From Apostichopus japonicus (Eukaryota > Echinodermata > Holothuroidea > Aspidochirotida > Stichopodidae), in NCBI RefSeq assembly GCF_037975245.1, contig NC_092564.1, positions 8,469,984-8,533,983 of the forward strand: a stretch of DNA of 64,000 nt. Reading direction: 5' to 3'. Positions within the stretch are counted from its first letter, which is position 1. Every line of letters starts with the position of its first letter. Below the pieces are notes generated by a model. That model worked only from the letters and a program-made list of their open reading frames with translations, ran no database searches and had not been told where the DNA came from. Position numbers and translations under genes: made by a program. Positions 26,501 to 39,912 of this stretch are shown here, one piece after another.

Positions 26501-26785
26501 GTATGACCCTACATAACCAGTGTCAACACTACAGATGTAGCACATACCAAGAAGGTGGTGGTATGACCCTATATAACCGAGTCATCCCTACAGATGTAGC
26601 ACATACCAAGAAGGTGGTGGTATGACCCTGGATAGCCAGAGTCATCCCTACAGATGTAGTACATACCAAGAAGGTGGTGGTATGACCTACATAACCAGAG
26701 TCATCCCTACAGATGTAGTACATAGCAAGAAGGTGGTGGTACGACCCTACATAACCAGTGTCAACACTACAGATGCAGTACTTAC
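23545..26785. repeat. 60-bp minisatellite, about 54 copies, with higher-order organisation
   Basis: The unit is about 60 bp and carries ACATACCAAGAAGGTGGTGG and CTACAGATGTAG. Three monomer types are visible: one with CCAGTGTCAACACTAC, one with CCAGAGTCATCCCTAC and ATGCAGTACATACC, and a 59-bp type with AGTAAACACAAGAAGG. In 24050-25010 four monomers recur as a block of 238-239 bp. Because 60 is divisible by three, both strands stay open over long stretches (up to 211 codons), and the 59-bp monomers break the frame. These frames are not treated as genes. Confidence 0.95.
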
Positions 26786-29019
26786 CCGTTGTTACAGTAA
26801 AAAATTGAAAATATTTAAAATGTTCCAATTCAAGTGTATTTTACCTCTGATTAACACTGATATGAAAATTGTCTGAAAATTGACAAAATGCTAAGGATTA
26901 TTAAAATCCAATTCATTTCTAATATTTTCTCTTACACATTTGTGTGGTGACAAATCTAGGACAGTGTCTTACTTTAATCGAAGGTAGCTTTTTACTGCAT
27001 TAAACTGGATAGTGTTTGGTAAAATTCTCTGTTGAATTCACTTTCAGTTTCAAACATTATAATGAAGGGTTGAAATTTATCATACCAAGATAAAGCTTTA
27101 AAGTGCCCAAGTATCTTTTATTTGTCTAAATATTGTATTGCTTGGCTGTTCTTTTATAAATGAGTGCATTTGCTTAACTTGCACTGTAAAGTTAAAATTC
27201 AGTAGTTTATATGAAAGAAACGGTGTTGTGCAACAGCATCTGTTTATGCCTAAACAAAGTTTAGTCTTACCTATTTCAATACAGAACTAATGAAACTGGT
27301 TCTAATAACTATTCATATAAAAAAAATGAAAAAAAGAAAACAAACGCGTCATTCCTTTACTAAAAATCAGACTATATCAAACTAAACTAGATCTTACTTC
27401 AGGCAAAATTCTCTGTTGGATGAACTTTCAGATTCAAAGCATTATTAATAAATTTAATTTGTCATATCTAAATCAAAACTAAAACAACACCCAATAACCA
27501 TAAGCAGGAAATGTCAGTTGTCTTGCTGTGTTATTTTTTTTTCACAAATTTTTCTTAAATTGAGTGTAGTAATTACATTAAAATATAAACCGTTTCTGTC
27601 TGTAGGGGGCATTCTTTCTTCCATGTATTCTCAAGGTGATTGACACATTTGATGTGTACAAACAGTTCAAACCAGCCACTTTTCACATTGGTGTGAACAT
27701 TCTGTGTGTATGTGTGTTGTTTTTTTTTGGGGGGGGTGGGGCGGGGGGAGGGAGGGAGAAGATATTCCTCTAGCCTGCTAGTTCATGCAGTTGGGGATAA
27801 GTATCAACCAGTGTTTCAAGTGTTTTGTTCATTCAACTGCCGGCTGGAATATTAACCCCCGAAATTGGTCTCTGTTACTACGGTATTAAGCAAGATGAGA
27901 TTTAAACGCAGAAGAATAATTGGCACCACCTCAGCACTACCATCCTAAAACTGCTACTTGCAGTTTTGGTGTCATGTTCCACCTCGTTTGACCTCCTTAG
28001 ATACCCCAGCGTGCTTCCTGTCTGGGTCATACACCTGCCCAGACGATGTGGTCATACTATACCATTCTGGAGGTGACTGACATATTCAATAAAGTGGAGT
28101 GTTCAGATAGTTCATCGCCAACACATTCCTACCAAATGCACTCTTCACCTTGCTGATGTAAAAAAACACAGACATGCAGGAATGGAACAAACAGTCCCAT
28201 GGTAAATTTTTTTGTTCTGTAAAACAGGTGAAGTGTCAAACACAGCAAATTGAAGGGCATTCCTTGAGTCTGATCAAGCAACTATATAAGAGACTAACAC
28301 TATAAAGAATATATGCATATATATGGGTGGGGGAGGGGAGAGGGGAAGGGAATGGGGAAGAGAGTGGGGTTTCAAGCATTGTTTCTGTTAAAATAATCAA
28401 TGCAAACCGTTTGAACCAGAGTTTCAATTGCTAACATATACACATATACTTACATGCTAATATAAAATGTATGATACTCATGTCTGAATCCTATAATGTG
28501 ACATGTCTGTAAAAATTTTCTTCTAGGTAAGTGAAGCAAGGAAAGGTAGGGGTAGGGGGAGGGGGGTAGGGGTAGGAAACCAAAAGACCCAGATGGATTA
28601 AAAGTGAATAAATATTGATGAACGTATTACAGATTCAAATCAAGGTCAAGAGCCCAATGTAGTGACACATATGTATGATAACATATTGTTGGGCGTTGTA
28701 AAGTTAGCTCTATATTTTGTTCATTAATTGTCACAAAAAAAGGATGCAATATTTAAAAATATTGGAAAACTCCTTAATTAATCTAATGAAGAGATCCATG
28801 TTATTATAATCTACCTGAGTGCTTCAAATGAGAGAGCTACCCTCAGCCATTTAATATAATTAAGAAAAATAGATTTCTCACAAAAAACAAAAATTGTTTG
28901 GCTCATTTCAGATCTCTTTTTTTCTTTTCTAAATTTCATTATTTCTGGTGTGAATCTGTTGGAATAAAGTAACATATTTACATTTCCAGATACCTTTATC
29001 AATCCATGTGTGGTATATG
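26786..29019. other. Non-coding stretch
   Basis: Mostly AT-rich unique sequence. G-rich tracts occur at about 27729-27760, 28325-28370 and 28543-28577 (repeated GGTAGGGG, quadruplex-capable). A slightly GC-richer block at 27840-28080 has no sustained open frame. No exon is supported. Confidence 0.4.
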
Positions 29020-29389
29020 CAGTGGCGGAGCGTCCATACAGTCAGGGCGGCGGATGCCCCCCCCCTAACGGACTCAAATGGATTGATGGGGCCCTTTCAG
29101 CTTTTTACCACTTTTTACTTATTTGTGATTACTGACTTTTTTATTGCGCTCTCGTCTACCTATCGACATTTGTCACATTTTGTTGGCTATGATACCTATT
29201 TATTCTTCGTTTGTCTGCAAATTAGCAAGGCCCGGAAAGGGTCATTTCCAGCAACCTAGGGAGTATCTTTACTCAAACAATTTCTGTACGCTCTGCGCCA
29301 ACCTGTGGTGGTGCTCCGCTTAGATAGTGCCGAAAGCGCCCCTACAGACCCTTCTCGCCCTCTGACCAATACCCCTAGCTCTGCCACTG
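29020..29389 (+). mobile_element. hAT-type MITE with perfect 8-bp target duplication (370 bp)
   Basis: Same family as 14463-14992. It starts CAGTGGCGGAGC and ends GCTCTGCCACTG, with GGTATATG on both sides (29012-29019 and 29390-29397). It lacks part of the interior seen in the 530- and 639-bp copies. The core block is near 29224-29330. Confidence 0.9.
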
Positions 29390-32300
29390 GGTATATGCAC
29401 CACACTATCACCAGAATGTATCAAATTGGACCCAAAAGTTTGCTTTAAAGTGGCAGGCATATTGTTTCCTGTTTTACTATAAACAGAGAATTCTTTACAA
29501 GCATGTATATATAACATTGTAATGTACCATATAAAGTCCCCATCCTGTGTGTGCCACATGTTGCCTCATAATTGTTTACACAATTGCATTGTATATATCA
29601 TACTAAAACCTGGCAACTTGAGAATTTGACATAACTGTCAGCCAAAAAAGTTTTAATTTATTTTGTTACGAAAGGTCGGCGATCTTATGAGAAACTGACA
29701 GAAGAACCACCCAAGAATTTTCCTGAGAAGAAAAAAAAAAAAAAAAACTATCACCAAATAGAAATAATATCAAGGTCACCAGTATTATTTTCCTCAAATT
29801 TTAGGAGGCTAAAAAAATAGCTCTCAATAGTGCTTTTCTTCTGTGCGTATGTAATTCAAGTTCAGACAGTTAACTTCTGTTTACATGTAAAAGAAGGATG
29901 TAACATGGGCATCCTAATGTTATTTTTTGTTCGCGTCAATAGAGTGTAAAGAAAAGTAAAATATAATTTTGTCAATGTGCATCTATGACATCACAAAATT
30001 TCAATCAGCAATATCTGGATAATGGTATTTATTACTTTGACTGAAAAAAAAGATTAAGCTCTGATTTCACAGGCCAAATACAATCTACTTGTGAACTATT
30101 CATTTTGAGAGAGAGGCCACCGGCAGAAAACTTTTAAAGTTACCTTTTTGCAGGCAAGTAGATAGAAGTCTCTCTATACTGCTCTTGAATTGCACACTTT
30201 CTCACCAACAATTTGACAGTAGGTCAATAATCTGAAATCAATCGATGTAACAAGATACATTAGCCCCACAAATCGATAAAATGGTCAGGTAACTACCCAT
30301 CCTGTACAGATTGATCCATTTTGAAAAATAATGTCCAAATGTCTTAATGAAAATGACCATTTTTGCACGATGGTACCACCATCTAAACCAAATCGAAAAT
30401 TACTGTTGTCCTAATAAACAAAAACCATGCATGAAAAGAAAAAAATGCCACATTGCACATGCAAGCATTTAAACATCTGCAAACTATCATTTTAGCACAG
30501 TTGGTATCATACCTTGATAAAAAACATCAAAAATGGCGAATTTTCATCATTTGACTTTTGACACATCGTATAAATAATAATGGTGAGTGTGTAAAATATC
30601 TACTTGCATTGCCACATTTTCCTGATCAGTGCATCTCGCCAGACTGGTAATTCCAACGCAAAATGCAACATTACCATCATGGCTAAAATTGCAACAAAAA
30701 TCCCCCTAGAACAACTCCAAGACTTATCAGCCTACTACCTTAAATTTAATCAAAAAATGTATTTTAATAGGTAGCCTGGCATATTCTTGTATTATCTTAT
30801 ACTCTTAATCAGTACTTACTGTTCTTGTTATGGGTGAACATTCAGTTGTTCCACTGAATTGTCACTACCATGTATGAACAGGGACTGTGGAGCTTTATAA
30901 GTCTTGAAGTGGGAGCGGGGTAGGGGGGGGGAATGCTCCTACACTGGCACTGAAAAGTTTTTGGATGATTGTAGCAGGCTATTATTAGTTCATGAATTTT
31001 TTTTTTTTTGCTATCACTTTGTTTTTATCAATGCAAATTTAAAAAGTGGGTGGAGAGGGGGGAGGGGGGTTATCCAGTGTCTCTGCTGTCCCTGATGATG
31101 TCATGAAAGAAGGAGTTATTCCTTCAAACCACAACACAACAACCTCTGTTAGTTAGTAGTTTGCTGATTGTCTAGAAATGGTGGCGCTGTTCCAAAATAT
31201 TGGATTTCTACATGATTCTCATTCTCAGTTGAAGAGCAAACCTACATTTATGTTGGGGGTTACAAATTTCATATATGTTAGAACAGTATCAAGGAATTGA
31301 TACACAATACAAGAGAAATTTGATATCAACACAAACATCTGATCAATAATTGGCAATTTTCTTGGAAAAAGTTTTTTTTTCTTCAAATGTTGCACATAAT
31401 TTATTTCACAATTTAAGCTGACTTAAAAAATGTCCTTATGTTCCTTATGGAAATTTTTAGCTACTGAAAGAAAACATGTCTAGATTGATGATTAAGCTAC
31501 TACAACTCTATTTCCATCTATTAATCACTGGGGTTCTGTAAAGGGGGACATCTCAGGTCAAAGCCCACCATGCTGTCTCTCACCCCTCCGGACTTTGAGA
31601 GGCAGGCAAAGCCGGCCGGGGGGGGGGTGGGTGGGGGAACAACTGTGTCACTGGGCCCCCCATTTTATGTTCTCTTCACTTGTGCATATTATAAATATAC
31701 AAATATAATATTCTTCATCCCATATTTCCATGTGCCCTCCATATTTTCCCAGGCCCGCGAATTGACCCTTGGGCTGTGGCCTGAATGTGGATGAATTATA
31801 GAATAAAATCCCAATCTCCTCCCCATCCCCTTCTCTTCTCCTTTGCCAACTACATTACCCCCCCCCCCCCCCCACAAAGAAACAAAATCGAGCAATTAAC
31901 AGGAAGGGAGATTTCAAGGAAGAAAAAAATTCTTGTACATAGTGACAAAGGTTGTTATCATGAAAGGTCAAATTTAAGCAATTAAAAGGAAATTCATTTA
32001 TATGAAAGAAAAAAAAACATGAGAATGTGCACTCTGATTATGATAAACATCAACCATCAAATAAATGTCAACATTTTGTAACAAGTGTCCATTTATCAAT
32101 CTTACACAATAATAAGCCTTAATACCATGGCAACTTAAAATCTGTAATGTTTTTAACGTTTGCAAGAAAATAAAAGAAAAAAAAATTCTGCAATAATTTT
32201 TTTTTTTAGAATGATTAATATTTCAGTAAACATACTTTAAAATCACAGGAATACATTTGTTTCTACTTTTCATTGATTTTGGTTAATTTAAATTCACTTT

Positions 32301-32881
32301 AACTACACCGTTGTTGTGAAATAAAACGTTCACATTCTCTATGCTCATTAGGCCAATATCCTGACATGTGCTCCTTCTCCTTCCCCTTCTCCTTCCCTCT
32401 CTTGTCCTCCTCCTCACCTTTCCCTTTGCCACAGAAACAGGTCACTTTATCTCTTCATTTGATTTGATTTGATTTTTTTTGTTTTTTTGTCGATTGTCAT
32501 TTTAACATATCACATTTTAATAAAGTACAAATACCGAAATCATAAGGTTCATGAGAAACAAGTTTATTTGTGAAATAGCTTTTTCAGCAGAATATATCAA
32601 TTCAGGAAACAATATCTGGCTGAAATGTATCCTTTACAATTACTGTTATGGCTATATGAATAAATATAGCAATCATAATATAGCCTTTGCTGCAGAAAAA
32701 AAATAATATTGAATAAGTATATTGAGAAGCAATTATATATGTGAACAGCAAAGCCAAAAGGAATGACACCTGGAAAATGTTGAGAGATAGTTTTATGCTA
32801 CATGGAGTCAAGCAACATTACACCATATAGGTCAACAGAATTACAAACATGGAACACAGGGTTGGAAGAAATAGGTAGGGT
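29390..32881. other. Non-coding stretch
   Basis: AT-rich sequence with homopolymer runs: poly-G at about 30922 and 31618, and poly-C at about 31858. The segment near 31735-31790 resembles 17625-17690 (ATATTTTCCC then GGCC...AATTGACCC), probably an old dispersed repeat. No gene is recognised. Confidence 0.4.
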
Positions 32882-33253
32882 CATAGGCGTAGGAGCCTAA
32901 TTTGATTTGGAGGGGCTGTAAGGACTTGCACCAAAAGATAAAAACAAAATTTTCCGCGCACTCCGCGCACGTTCAACATGTTAATGTGCATATCATATAG
33001 GTCTTCATCGGTTATTACATCACATGCCAATAACATACAATCATTTTCTGTGTTATTACCCTTCCATATTGGTTATAATTATTGGGGAAGTTGTTATAAT
33101 AAAGACGATAATAGTAATATAAGTTTAACCCTTGAAAAACACACTGCAAATTATTTTTCTTTCAGTAGGTGCCCGAAAAATTCTCAGCATATTGCCTGAA
33201 TTTTCACAAAACTTTTGGTCAGGGGGTTGCAGCCCCCGCCTCCTATGCCTATG
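32882..33253. mobile_element. MITE-like element, copy 2 of the pair with 19361-19735
   Basis: It starts CATAGGCGTAGGAGCC and ends with GCCTCCTATGCCTATG, an inverted repeat of about 16 bp with two mismatches. It is in opposite orientation to the 19361 copy. The flanking 8-mers GGTAGGGT and GGTAGAAG agree only in their first five bases, so the target duplication is weak or decayed. It is non-coding. Confidence 0.75.
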
Positions 33254-34829
33254 GGTAGAAGAGGGGTGAGGTAAAAGAAAATTCTTGAGAGGTGGTATAT
33301 TTTCTAAAAATCAATTTCTAAGCATTTGGGGATTGTCATGTTATCATTTTCATGAGAAATTCTGTGAAAGGAACAAATGAGGGAGAGAGGGCAGCAAGCT
33401 AGATTTCATTCACTATATCTTTATATTTAGGAAAAATTGAACACTGGGGTGTATTGGTTTATGGTTTTTGCATTAATTCTTTTAGTTTCAATGAAAGGTG
33501 AACAGTTACAAAATGCAAACATTTAACTACCATTTACTACTTTCTCTCTCATTTCTGAATTTCTCATCAAGAGTAACATACATCAATTTAATTTTCACAA
33601 TCTGACCATATCAAATGGCCAACCTATATGTGCAATAAAAAACATAAATAAAAGAAATAGCATTTTTGCAAACTGAATGATAAAATAATACCTTACATTG
33701 CATATCTCAGATATGCATATTTTGGTAAGAAAAAAAGGTGGAACAGCAAGGGTAGGAGAAGGAAGAAAGAAGGAAGGGGAGGAAGAATGTGGTTGAATAT
33801 GTTAGTATAATTATTCTGATTCATAAAACATGATCTAAATTTGGATGGGAAAGTTATTGCTGTAGAGACACATTGTATGATAAACATTTGCTCTTAAATG
33901 GTCTGTCAATGTGTCCAATGCTTTAAGGAAAAACATGTCCTTCTATTCATGCAGGGATGACAATGGTGGGGGAGGATAGGGGGAAGGGGTTTGGAGGGCA
34001 AGCCCTGGAACTCCCAGTGGCTCTTTATGGAAATTGAAAAAACGATATTTTTTGTAGAGTCACTTCATCCTTCTTAGTCACTTATATCTGTTGGAAAAAA
34101 AAAATGCTGCATAGGCAACAGACTAAGTGGTGGCAGCATTTACAAATACATGTCTTGTTTGTGAGGTTATTGTCTGTGGTTATATACCACCTGTTCATAT
34201 CGCCTCATTAAGAATGATTGATTCATTGTTTGCACAGCTGACAACCTTCATAGGTCAAAATTTTTAATATTCCCCTCCTTTAATAATTCGTCCAAACTGT
34301 TGCATTTTTTTCCTTTTTTTCTAATGACAAGTCAAACTATTTTTAACAGTAAGCTGGATAACCTTACATTGTGGATATGATCAACTGATCATTCCCCTCC
34401 CCCACCCCCCTCTCCCATCCCTCATATCATAGGTCATACACAGATTACTTGGGAGATTTCACTTATGCAGGGCAGAGGTTCTAAGCATGAAGGGACAAGC
34501 CTGAACATCAATCAAATGATACATGGTACATTACCTTGAAAGAATGGAGAGTATCGGAAGAGGGGAAATAGAGTGTATGGGTGAAATGTTTCAGTACTTA
34601 ATGGTTCACAGCCTCCATTTACTAAGTTAACATTGGTATAATGGAAACTGCCTGTTTAAGTCCTGTGGGTCTCAGTGCGGGGGGGGGGGGGAGGGGGGAA
34701 TTACTTTGAGTTCTGTTTACATCCACAACTTGTTTGCACTTCATTGCATCAAGCTAAAGTCTCTCAAAGTACTAGCCTGGAACTTCAGCTGTTCTTCTAA
34801 GTTTAATCACAGGCACTTAAGAATGTTCA
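33254..34829. other. Non-coding stretch
   Basis: AT-rich, with purine-rich patches near 33730-33790 and a poly-G run at about 34679. Nothing coding is supported. Confidence 0.4.
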
Positions 34830-35468
34830 CAGTGGCGGAGCATCCATACAGTCGGGGGGGGGGGGCGGGTGCCCCCCTGACGGACTAAAATGGACTGCTG
34901 GCGCCCTTTCAGCTATTTGCCACTTTTTACTTATTCGCGATTATTGACTTTTTTATTGCGCTCTAATCTACCTGTTGACATTTGTCACATTTTGTTGGTG
35001 TAAATTTCTGACAAAATGCTCTAACGGCACTTCCGTTGTTCGAAACTATTTCCAAGAACTGTACAGGATTTTCGATCTATTTTTAGACGATACGCCACCC
35101 GCAGTGGCTGAAATAGTAATAAACACCAAACTTTAAGTCGGCATGCAGTGTACGTTATACGCCGCTCCATGATCAGTGTGTTGGTTAGTGCAGTAGGTTA
35201 TTTGTTAGTTGACAATCGGAACGTGTGTAACAGGATACCATAGGCCTACACAAAATGCCTAAATATAAACCTATTTATTCTTCATTTATCTGCATATTAG
35301 CAAGGCCCGGAAAGGGTAATTTCCAGCAATCTGGGGAGTATCTTTACTCAAAAAAATTTTGTATGCTCCGCGCCAACCAGGGGTGGCGTTCCGGTTAGAT
35401 AGTGTCGAAAGTGCCCCTTCAGACCATTCTCGCCCCCCGCCTGACCAATACCCCTAGCTCCGCCACTG
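34830..35468 (+). mobile_element. hAT-type MITE, longest copy (639 bp)
   Basis: It starts CAGTGGCGGAGC and ends GCTCCGCCACTG. The flanks AATGTTCA (34822-34829) and AATGTCCA (35469-35476) match at 7 of 8 positions. It has a middle segment absent from the 29020 copy. The core block is at about 35297-35400. It is non-coding. Confidence 0.88.
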
Positions 35469-37825
35469 AATGTCCACCTATGAGAGGTATCTACTTTAAT
35501 GCTGGAGTTTAATGCTGGAGTGAATTTCATGTTACATTTTGAGAAAGCATGATCCTTATTTGAGTTTCTAGCATATACTGGTACAATGAATACCGGCAAT
35601 CAACTCCAATGTTTGTGGGATGCTGACAGCATTGGCGGCACCAGAAATTCCAGAAGGGAGGGTGGGGGGGGGGCAGATGTTGGCAAACAAATGGTGTGGG
35701 GGTGGGACAGAGAGGGATCAGTGTTGCAGAACCTGTATAAAGTGCAATTCACAGGTAAGCTTAAGGGACAGGCAGATTACTGCTTCTTCTTTTCAGCAGA
35801 GCCCACTGGGATGGAAGAGGATGGTTAAAATGAAAGCATCCTGTCCCCCACCCCCCCCCCCCACACACACACACATACTTGGCACCATTACTGGTTAACT
35901 GTAGCCAGTTAAATCCTTAATTAGGAACACTTAAAATTAGATGGCCAGAATGGATACTAATTTTCATTCCAAATAATTTTAGAAGAAGGTAAAGAATTTT
36001 GTTTTTCTCCCCCATTTGTAGGTTTAGATGTGATCAATACTATGATTTATGAAAAGTGTGTCAGCATGATGATTGAAGAATTGAGAATGGAATCAATTTA
36101 ATGGATGACTGTCTTAGTTTTCACAATTGCATTCTTTGTGGATTAGGCTACCGTAGTTTGAAAAAATAGATGATCAGACAGAAACTGCTAAACCAGTTTT
36201 CTATTTGAGGGTGTACTTAAGTCTTTGAGCGTACATTCTCCTCTGGGAAATTCCTAACTGTAGAAGTCATTAAACATCTATGTAGGTGTTAGTTTCCTAA
36301 TAGTAGGGTCAATTGAAGCAGATTATCATTAGCACCTAGTCATTCCATCTTCAGGATATGCACGTCTTGCTATCTTTAAGCTTGGCAATCACATTCTAAC
36401 AGGATACCTTCAAATGGCCAGCATGAGTTACAGGGTATCAAACTTCTCATCCAAATTGTCAAGCTAAATATGTCATAAATATCGTCCAAATGCCCATGTG
36501 ACATTTTTTTTTTTTTTAAGCAGACGTTACAGTAAAAAAACCATAAATAAAGTAAGCTCCAGAGGGGGTGCAACTCCCCCTACGCCTGTTAAAAGCCTCA
36601 AACCACAAACCCAGGCCAAAAAAAACAACAAAAAATTGCAAGGTTGGAAGGCAAAGATTAAAAATTTAAAAAAAATGATATGACTTTTTGGCCTACTAAA
36701 AAGGCAGAAAGTGACTGTTAGAGATGCTTTGATAGCAAAAAATTACACAAGCACGAAATCCTTCTGATGTTTAAGTGAACAATGGTATTTCCTGAAGACG
36801 TGAGGGGTTGAGGAGATCACCTTTAACTACTATTGGTTGGAATTATTCTGATCTATCTATTTTGGTTTGATCAAAATCCCTAGAGCCAGGATACGACCTG
36901 AACTATTCACCGGATACGCTTAACCCCTCTCCATAATGCCTGAAATCTATTGGACTTTCAGCTGATTACTACAATTTCCCTTTTAGCGGTTCTGTGACAG
37001 GTGGTGGCCTAATCATTCCTACTCAATGCCTTCCCGATATTGATTGATAAGAAATTTTGAAGGTGCAAAAGTTCCTGTCATGAAGGTAGTTACAGACAAA
37101 GGCCACAATCAGGAACAATGTTTGTGTCTCTCATCTGAAGGATAGTGAAAAATATATCTCTGGTAATGCTCAACAAACATCTGTAGATAATTTAAATTTC
37201 TCTTGCTATACCAAAGCTTCCCGTGATACAAACATATTATTAGCTAGGTTACTTCTTGTGTGTCAAGGTGTTTTGCAATATTAATTGTTCTTGGGTCTCC
37301 TGAATGGAAAACAATATTGTCACCTAAATGAAAGAAGATTCTCCACAACATGTTCAATCCATATCCAGCTTAAAACCTCTGTTTTCGTTAGCGTTGAATG
37401 TCACACAGTCAGGTTGGTCAAACACACTCAAATCATCGCTGTCGTGAGGAACCAGAAGACACTTGCAATTACCTACGGTCCACCAAACATGGGGCATCAA
37501 GAATTTGGCAAAAACTTTGAATGGTTGGCAAAGTATAATAAAAAAATATATATAAAAAAAAATATAAAAAGTATTTACATTAAACTCTGTCTACCACAAA
37601 CTTAAATTTTTGGAAAGGATTACAAGGTCATCAGCTTTGGCCCCAAAATTTTAGGGCACAAAGACTAGCAAGAAGTTTTCAAACAGTAGTTTCCTTGAGG
37701 CTGTGCAGGTCCTTTAAGTCCTTCCCAGACATTGAGAATGATTACAATGTCAGACATATAGTAGTGTCTCAGTGGGAATAGCTACTTGTGTTGGTAAAAT
37801 GCTTGTTGAAAGTAAGCGAGCGTGG
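35469..37825. other. Non-coding stretch
   Basis: Contains G-rich sequence (35655-35710), a poly-C tract followed by an AC repeat (35846-35875), and AT-rich DNA. The 106-codon plus-strand frame at 37285-37605 matches nothing I know, lacks splice context and ends in low-complexity Lys/Ile. I do not call it a gene. Confidence 0.4.
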
Positions 37826-38200
37826 ATGACCATTATCTGACCTTGTAGCATTGGGGGGGGGGGTGGGGGTCATGGTGGGGGGAGCAATACTGCTGACCTT
37901 TAAATGGTTACTCACTTATTAAGAGTATAATCACATATATCCAACTAAGCATGAGTGACCATTTTCTGACTTTGTAGCATTGAGGGGGGGGGGGGGGGGG
38001 GGAGCAATACTGCTGACCTTTAAATGGTCACTCACTTATTAAGAGTATAATCACATATATCCAACTATGCATGGGTGACCATTTTCTGACTTTGTAGCAT
38101 TGAGGGGGGGGGGGGGGAAGCAATACCGATGACCTTTGAAATTGTTACTCACTTATTAAAAGTATAATCACATATATCCAACTTATGCATGAGTATTATA
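37826..38200. repeat. Tandem repeat of about 120 bp, three copies, with poly-G
   Basis: Units share TGACCATTTTCTGACTTTGTAGCATTG-type sequence, a G run, AGCAATACTGCTGACCTTT and CACATATATCCAACT. Copies start near 37830, 37950 and 38068, with a partial fourth near 38185. The G run differs in length in each copy. Confidence 0.85.
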
Positions 38201-39698
38201 AGGATTGGGTCAGAGTAAGGTCACCAGACGTAATAGAGTAATCCAGATTGTCCCATACTTGCAACAAAAAATATGATTGTCCTGTCAGCAAAACTCAAAA
38301 ATCTCCTAATTTTCGAAAGTTCTCAATGACGTTAACACATAGCACTGTTCTTACGATATCAAAGCTAAAACAATACATTTAGTTAGCATCACACCAAACA
38401 CGAGCATTTCGGAAGCATGATATTATCTGTTCCATCATACACATACACATACACATTACAGATGCCCCCACCCCCCCCACAAGCTTGGCAAACAAATATA
38501 TTGAGGGGAGGAACAAGGCCCACTGAGTTTCATTCCCCCTCTGCCCTAACTAGAAAATAAGAAGACATTTTTGTCTTCGTCAAATTTTTATATGAAGAAT
38601 GTGCTACATGTTATACACCCATATCAATGTATACTGAACAAGTAGAATATACTCATTCATGTAGCTATAATAGGGGTGGCGGAGGGGGTGAGGGGCGGGG
38701 GGAATAATATTGCAATGTTTGTCAAGATTACACTTCCAGAAAGAATAACTAGTTTAAATATCTTTGGCATGTTGATTGATATCCTACTTCAGCTTGTCAT
38801 TATTAAGTGAAGACCTTTCAGAGAAAGACATTTTTTAATTGTGTTGTGACTGTGCTCCAGTGCCATAAGTGACAAGTGATGTGGGAGGGATGAATGGGAG
38901 AAGGATGGGGTGGCATGGGGAGGGGGATTAAAAATTGTTGCCACCCAATTCTCTACTTATAGCACCACCACTACATCAGTAGTGATGTTACAGATGAGTG
39001 CAAGGAGTTGTTATATAAGAGATCTGCCTGTCCTTTAGGGCTATCTCTCTTCCCTCCCCTCCCCCTCCCATTAAATGATTTTGAAACCGTCCTGCATATG
39101 ATCTAATAGAGATGTGACTCAAGAGAGTCTTTTTCCTCTGCCAGCAATCACTTTCACATCAAAATTCTATGCAATGTCCATTGCATTTTTGAAAACAAAG
39201 AAGGGAAGAAAAGTTTATCAATTTGAGGGTGAGGTGAGCTCAGCTGCAGAGGCTTTGACTAGAAACATGCATTGGTATACAGTATCAAAGTATGTTTTTC
39301 TCTTGCTTGCACCATCAAAGATGGCTGATATAGACAGTAATAATTTCACCATAAAAGTTGGCTCTTTTGGCAAAAGAATCAATCAGGGTATCTTAAATCA
39401 GTTTCATATCCAAGACATTCGCCGCAGACCACCCAGTAAATTGTATTAAACGCCAAGTTGTGAGCACTTCCAAAGTTGTACAGCAATAGGTATTGTGTTG
39501 CTATAGTATCTTGCTGGAACAAATTGAATCAATGTAGTACCTCCCAAAAGACATTTTCCCTGGGTGCTGACTGTCATTTTCAAAATAATTCAAAAATTCC
39601 AAAGGAAGTTCATGTTACTATTTCTTGAAACTATTCTTACCACATAAAATATGTCTAAACCTTTGACAACCCGCCACTACCCCCCCCCCCCCCTCCAA
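38201..39698. other. Non-coding stretch
   Basis: AT-rich with G- and C-rich islands near 38471, 38680 and 38890. The 111-codon plus-strand frame at 39114-39449 has no recognisable motif or splice support. Confidence 0.35.

Positions 39699-39912
<214 letters not shown>

Noticed and set aside
23545-26785. CRISPR-like appearance of regularly spaced repeats
   Set aside because: The whole 60-bp unit repeats with no unique spacers, and the DNA is eukaryotic. It is a minisatellite.
23530-26876. Open frames of 71-211 codons on both strands
   Set aside because: They follow from a 60-bp unit free of stops in several frames. No start context, splice sites or homology.
27605-27770. Open plus-strand stretch after a TCTGTCTGTAG acceptor-like site
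   Set aside because: About 45 codons without stop, but it runs into a poly-T/poly-G tract, has no convincing donor and no family match.
37285-37605. 106-codon plus-strand frame
   Set aside because: No recognisable motif, no splice context, and a low-complexity Lys/Ile end.
39114-39449. 111-codon plus-strand frame
   Set aside because: No motif or partner exon recognised. The length is possible by chance in this amount of sequence.
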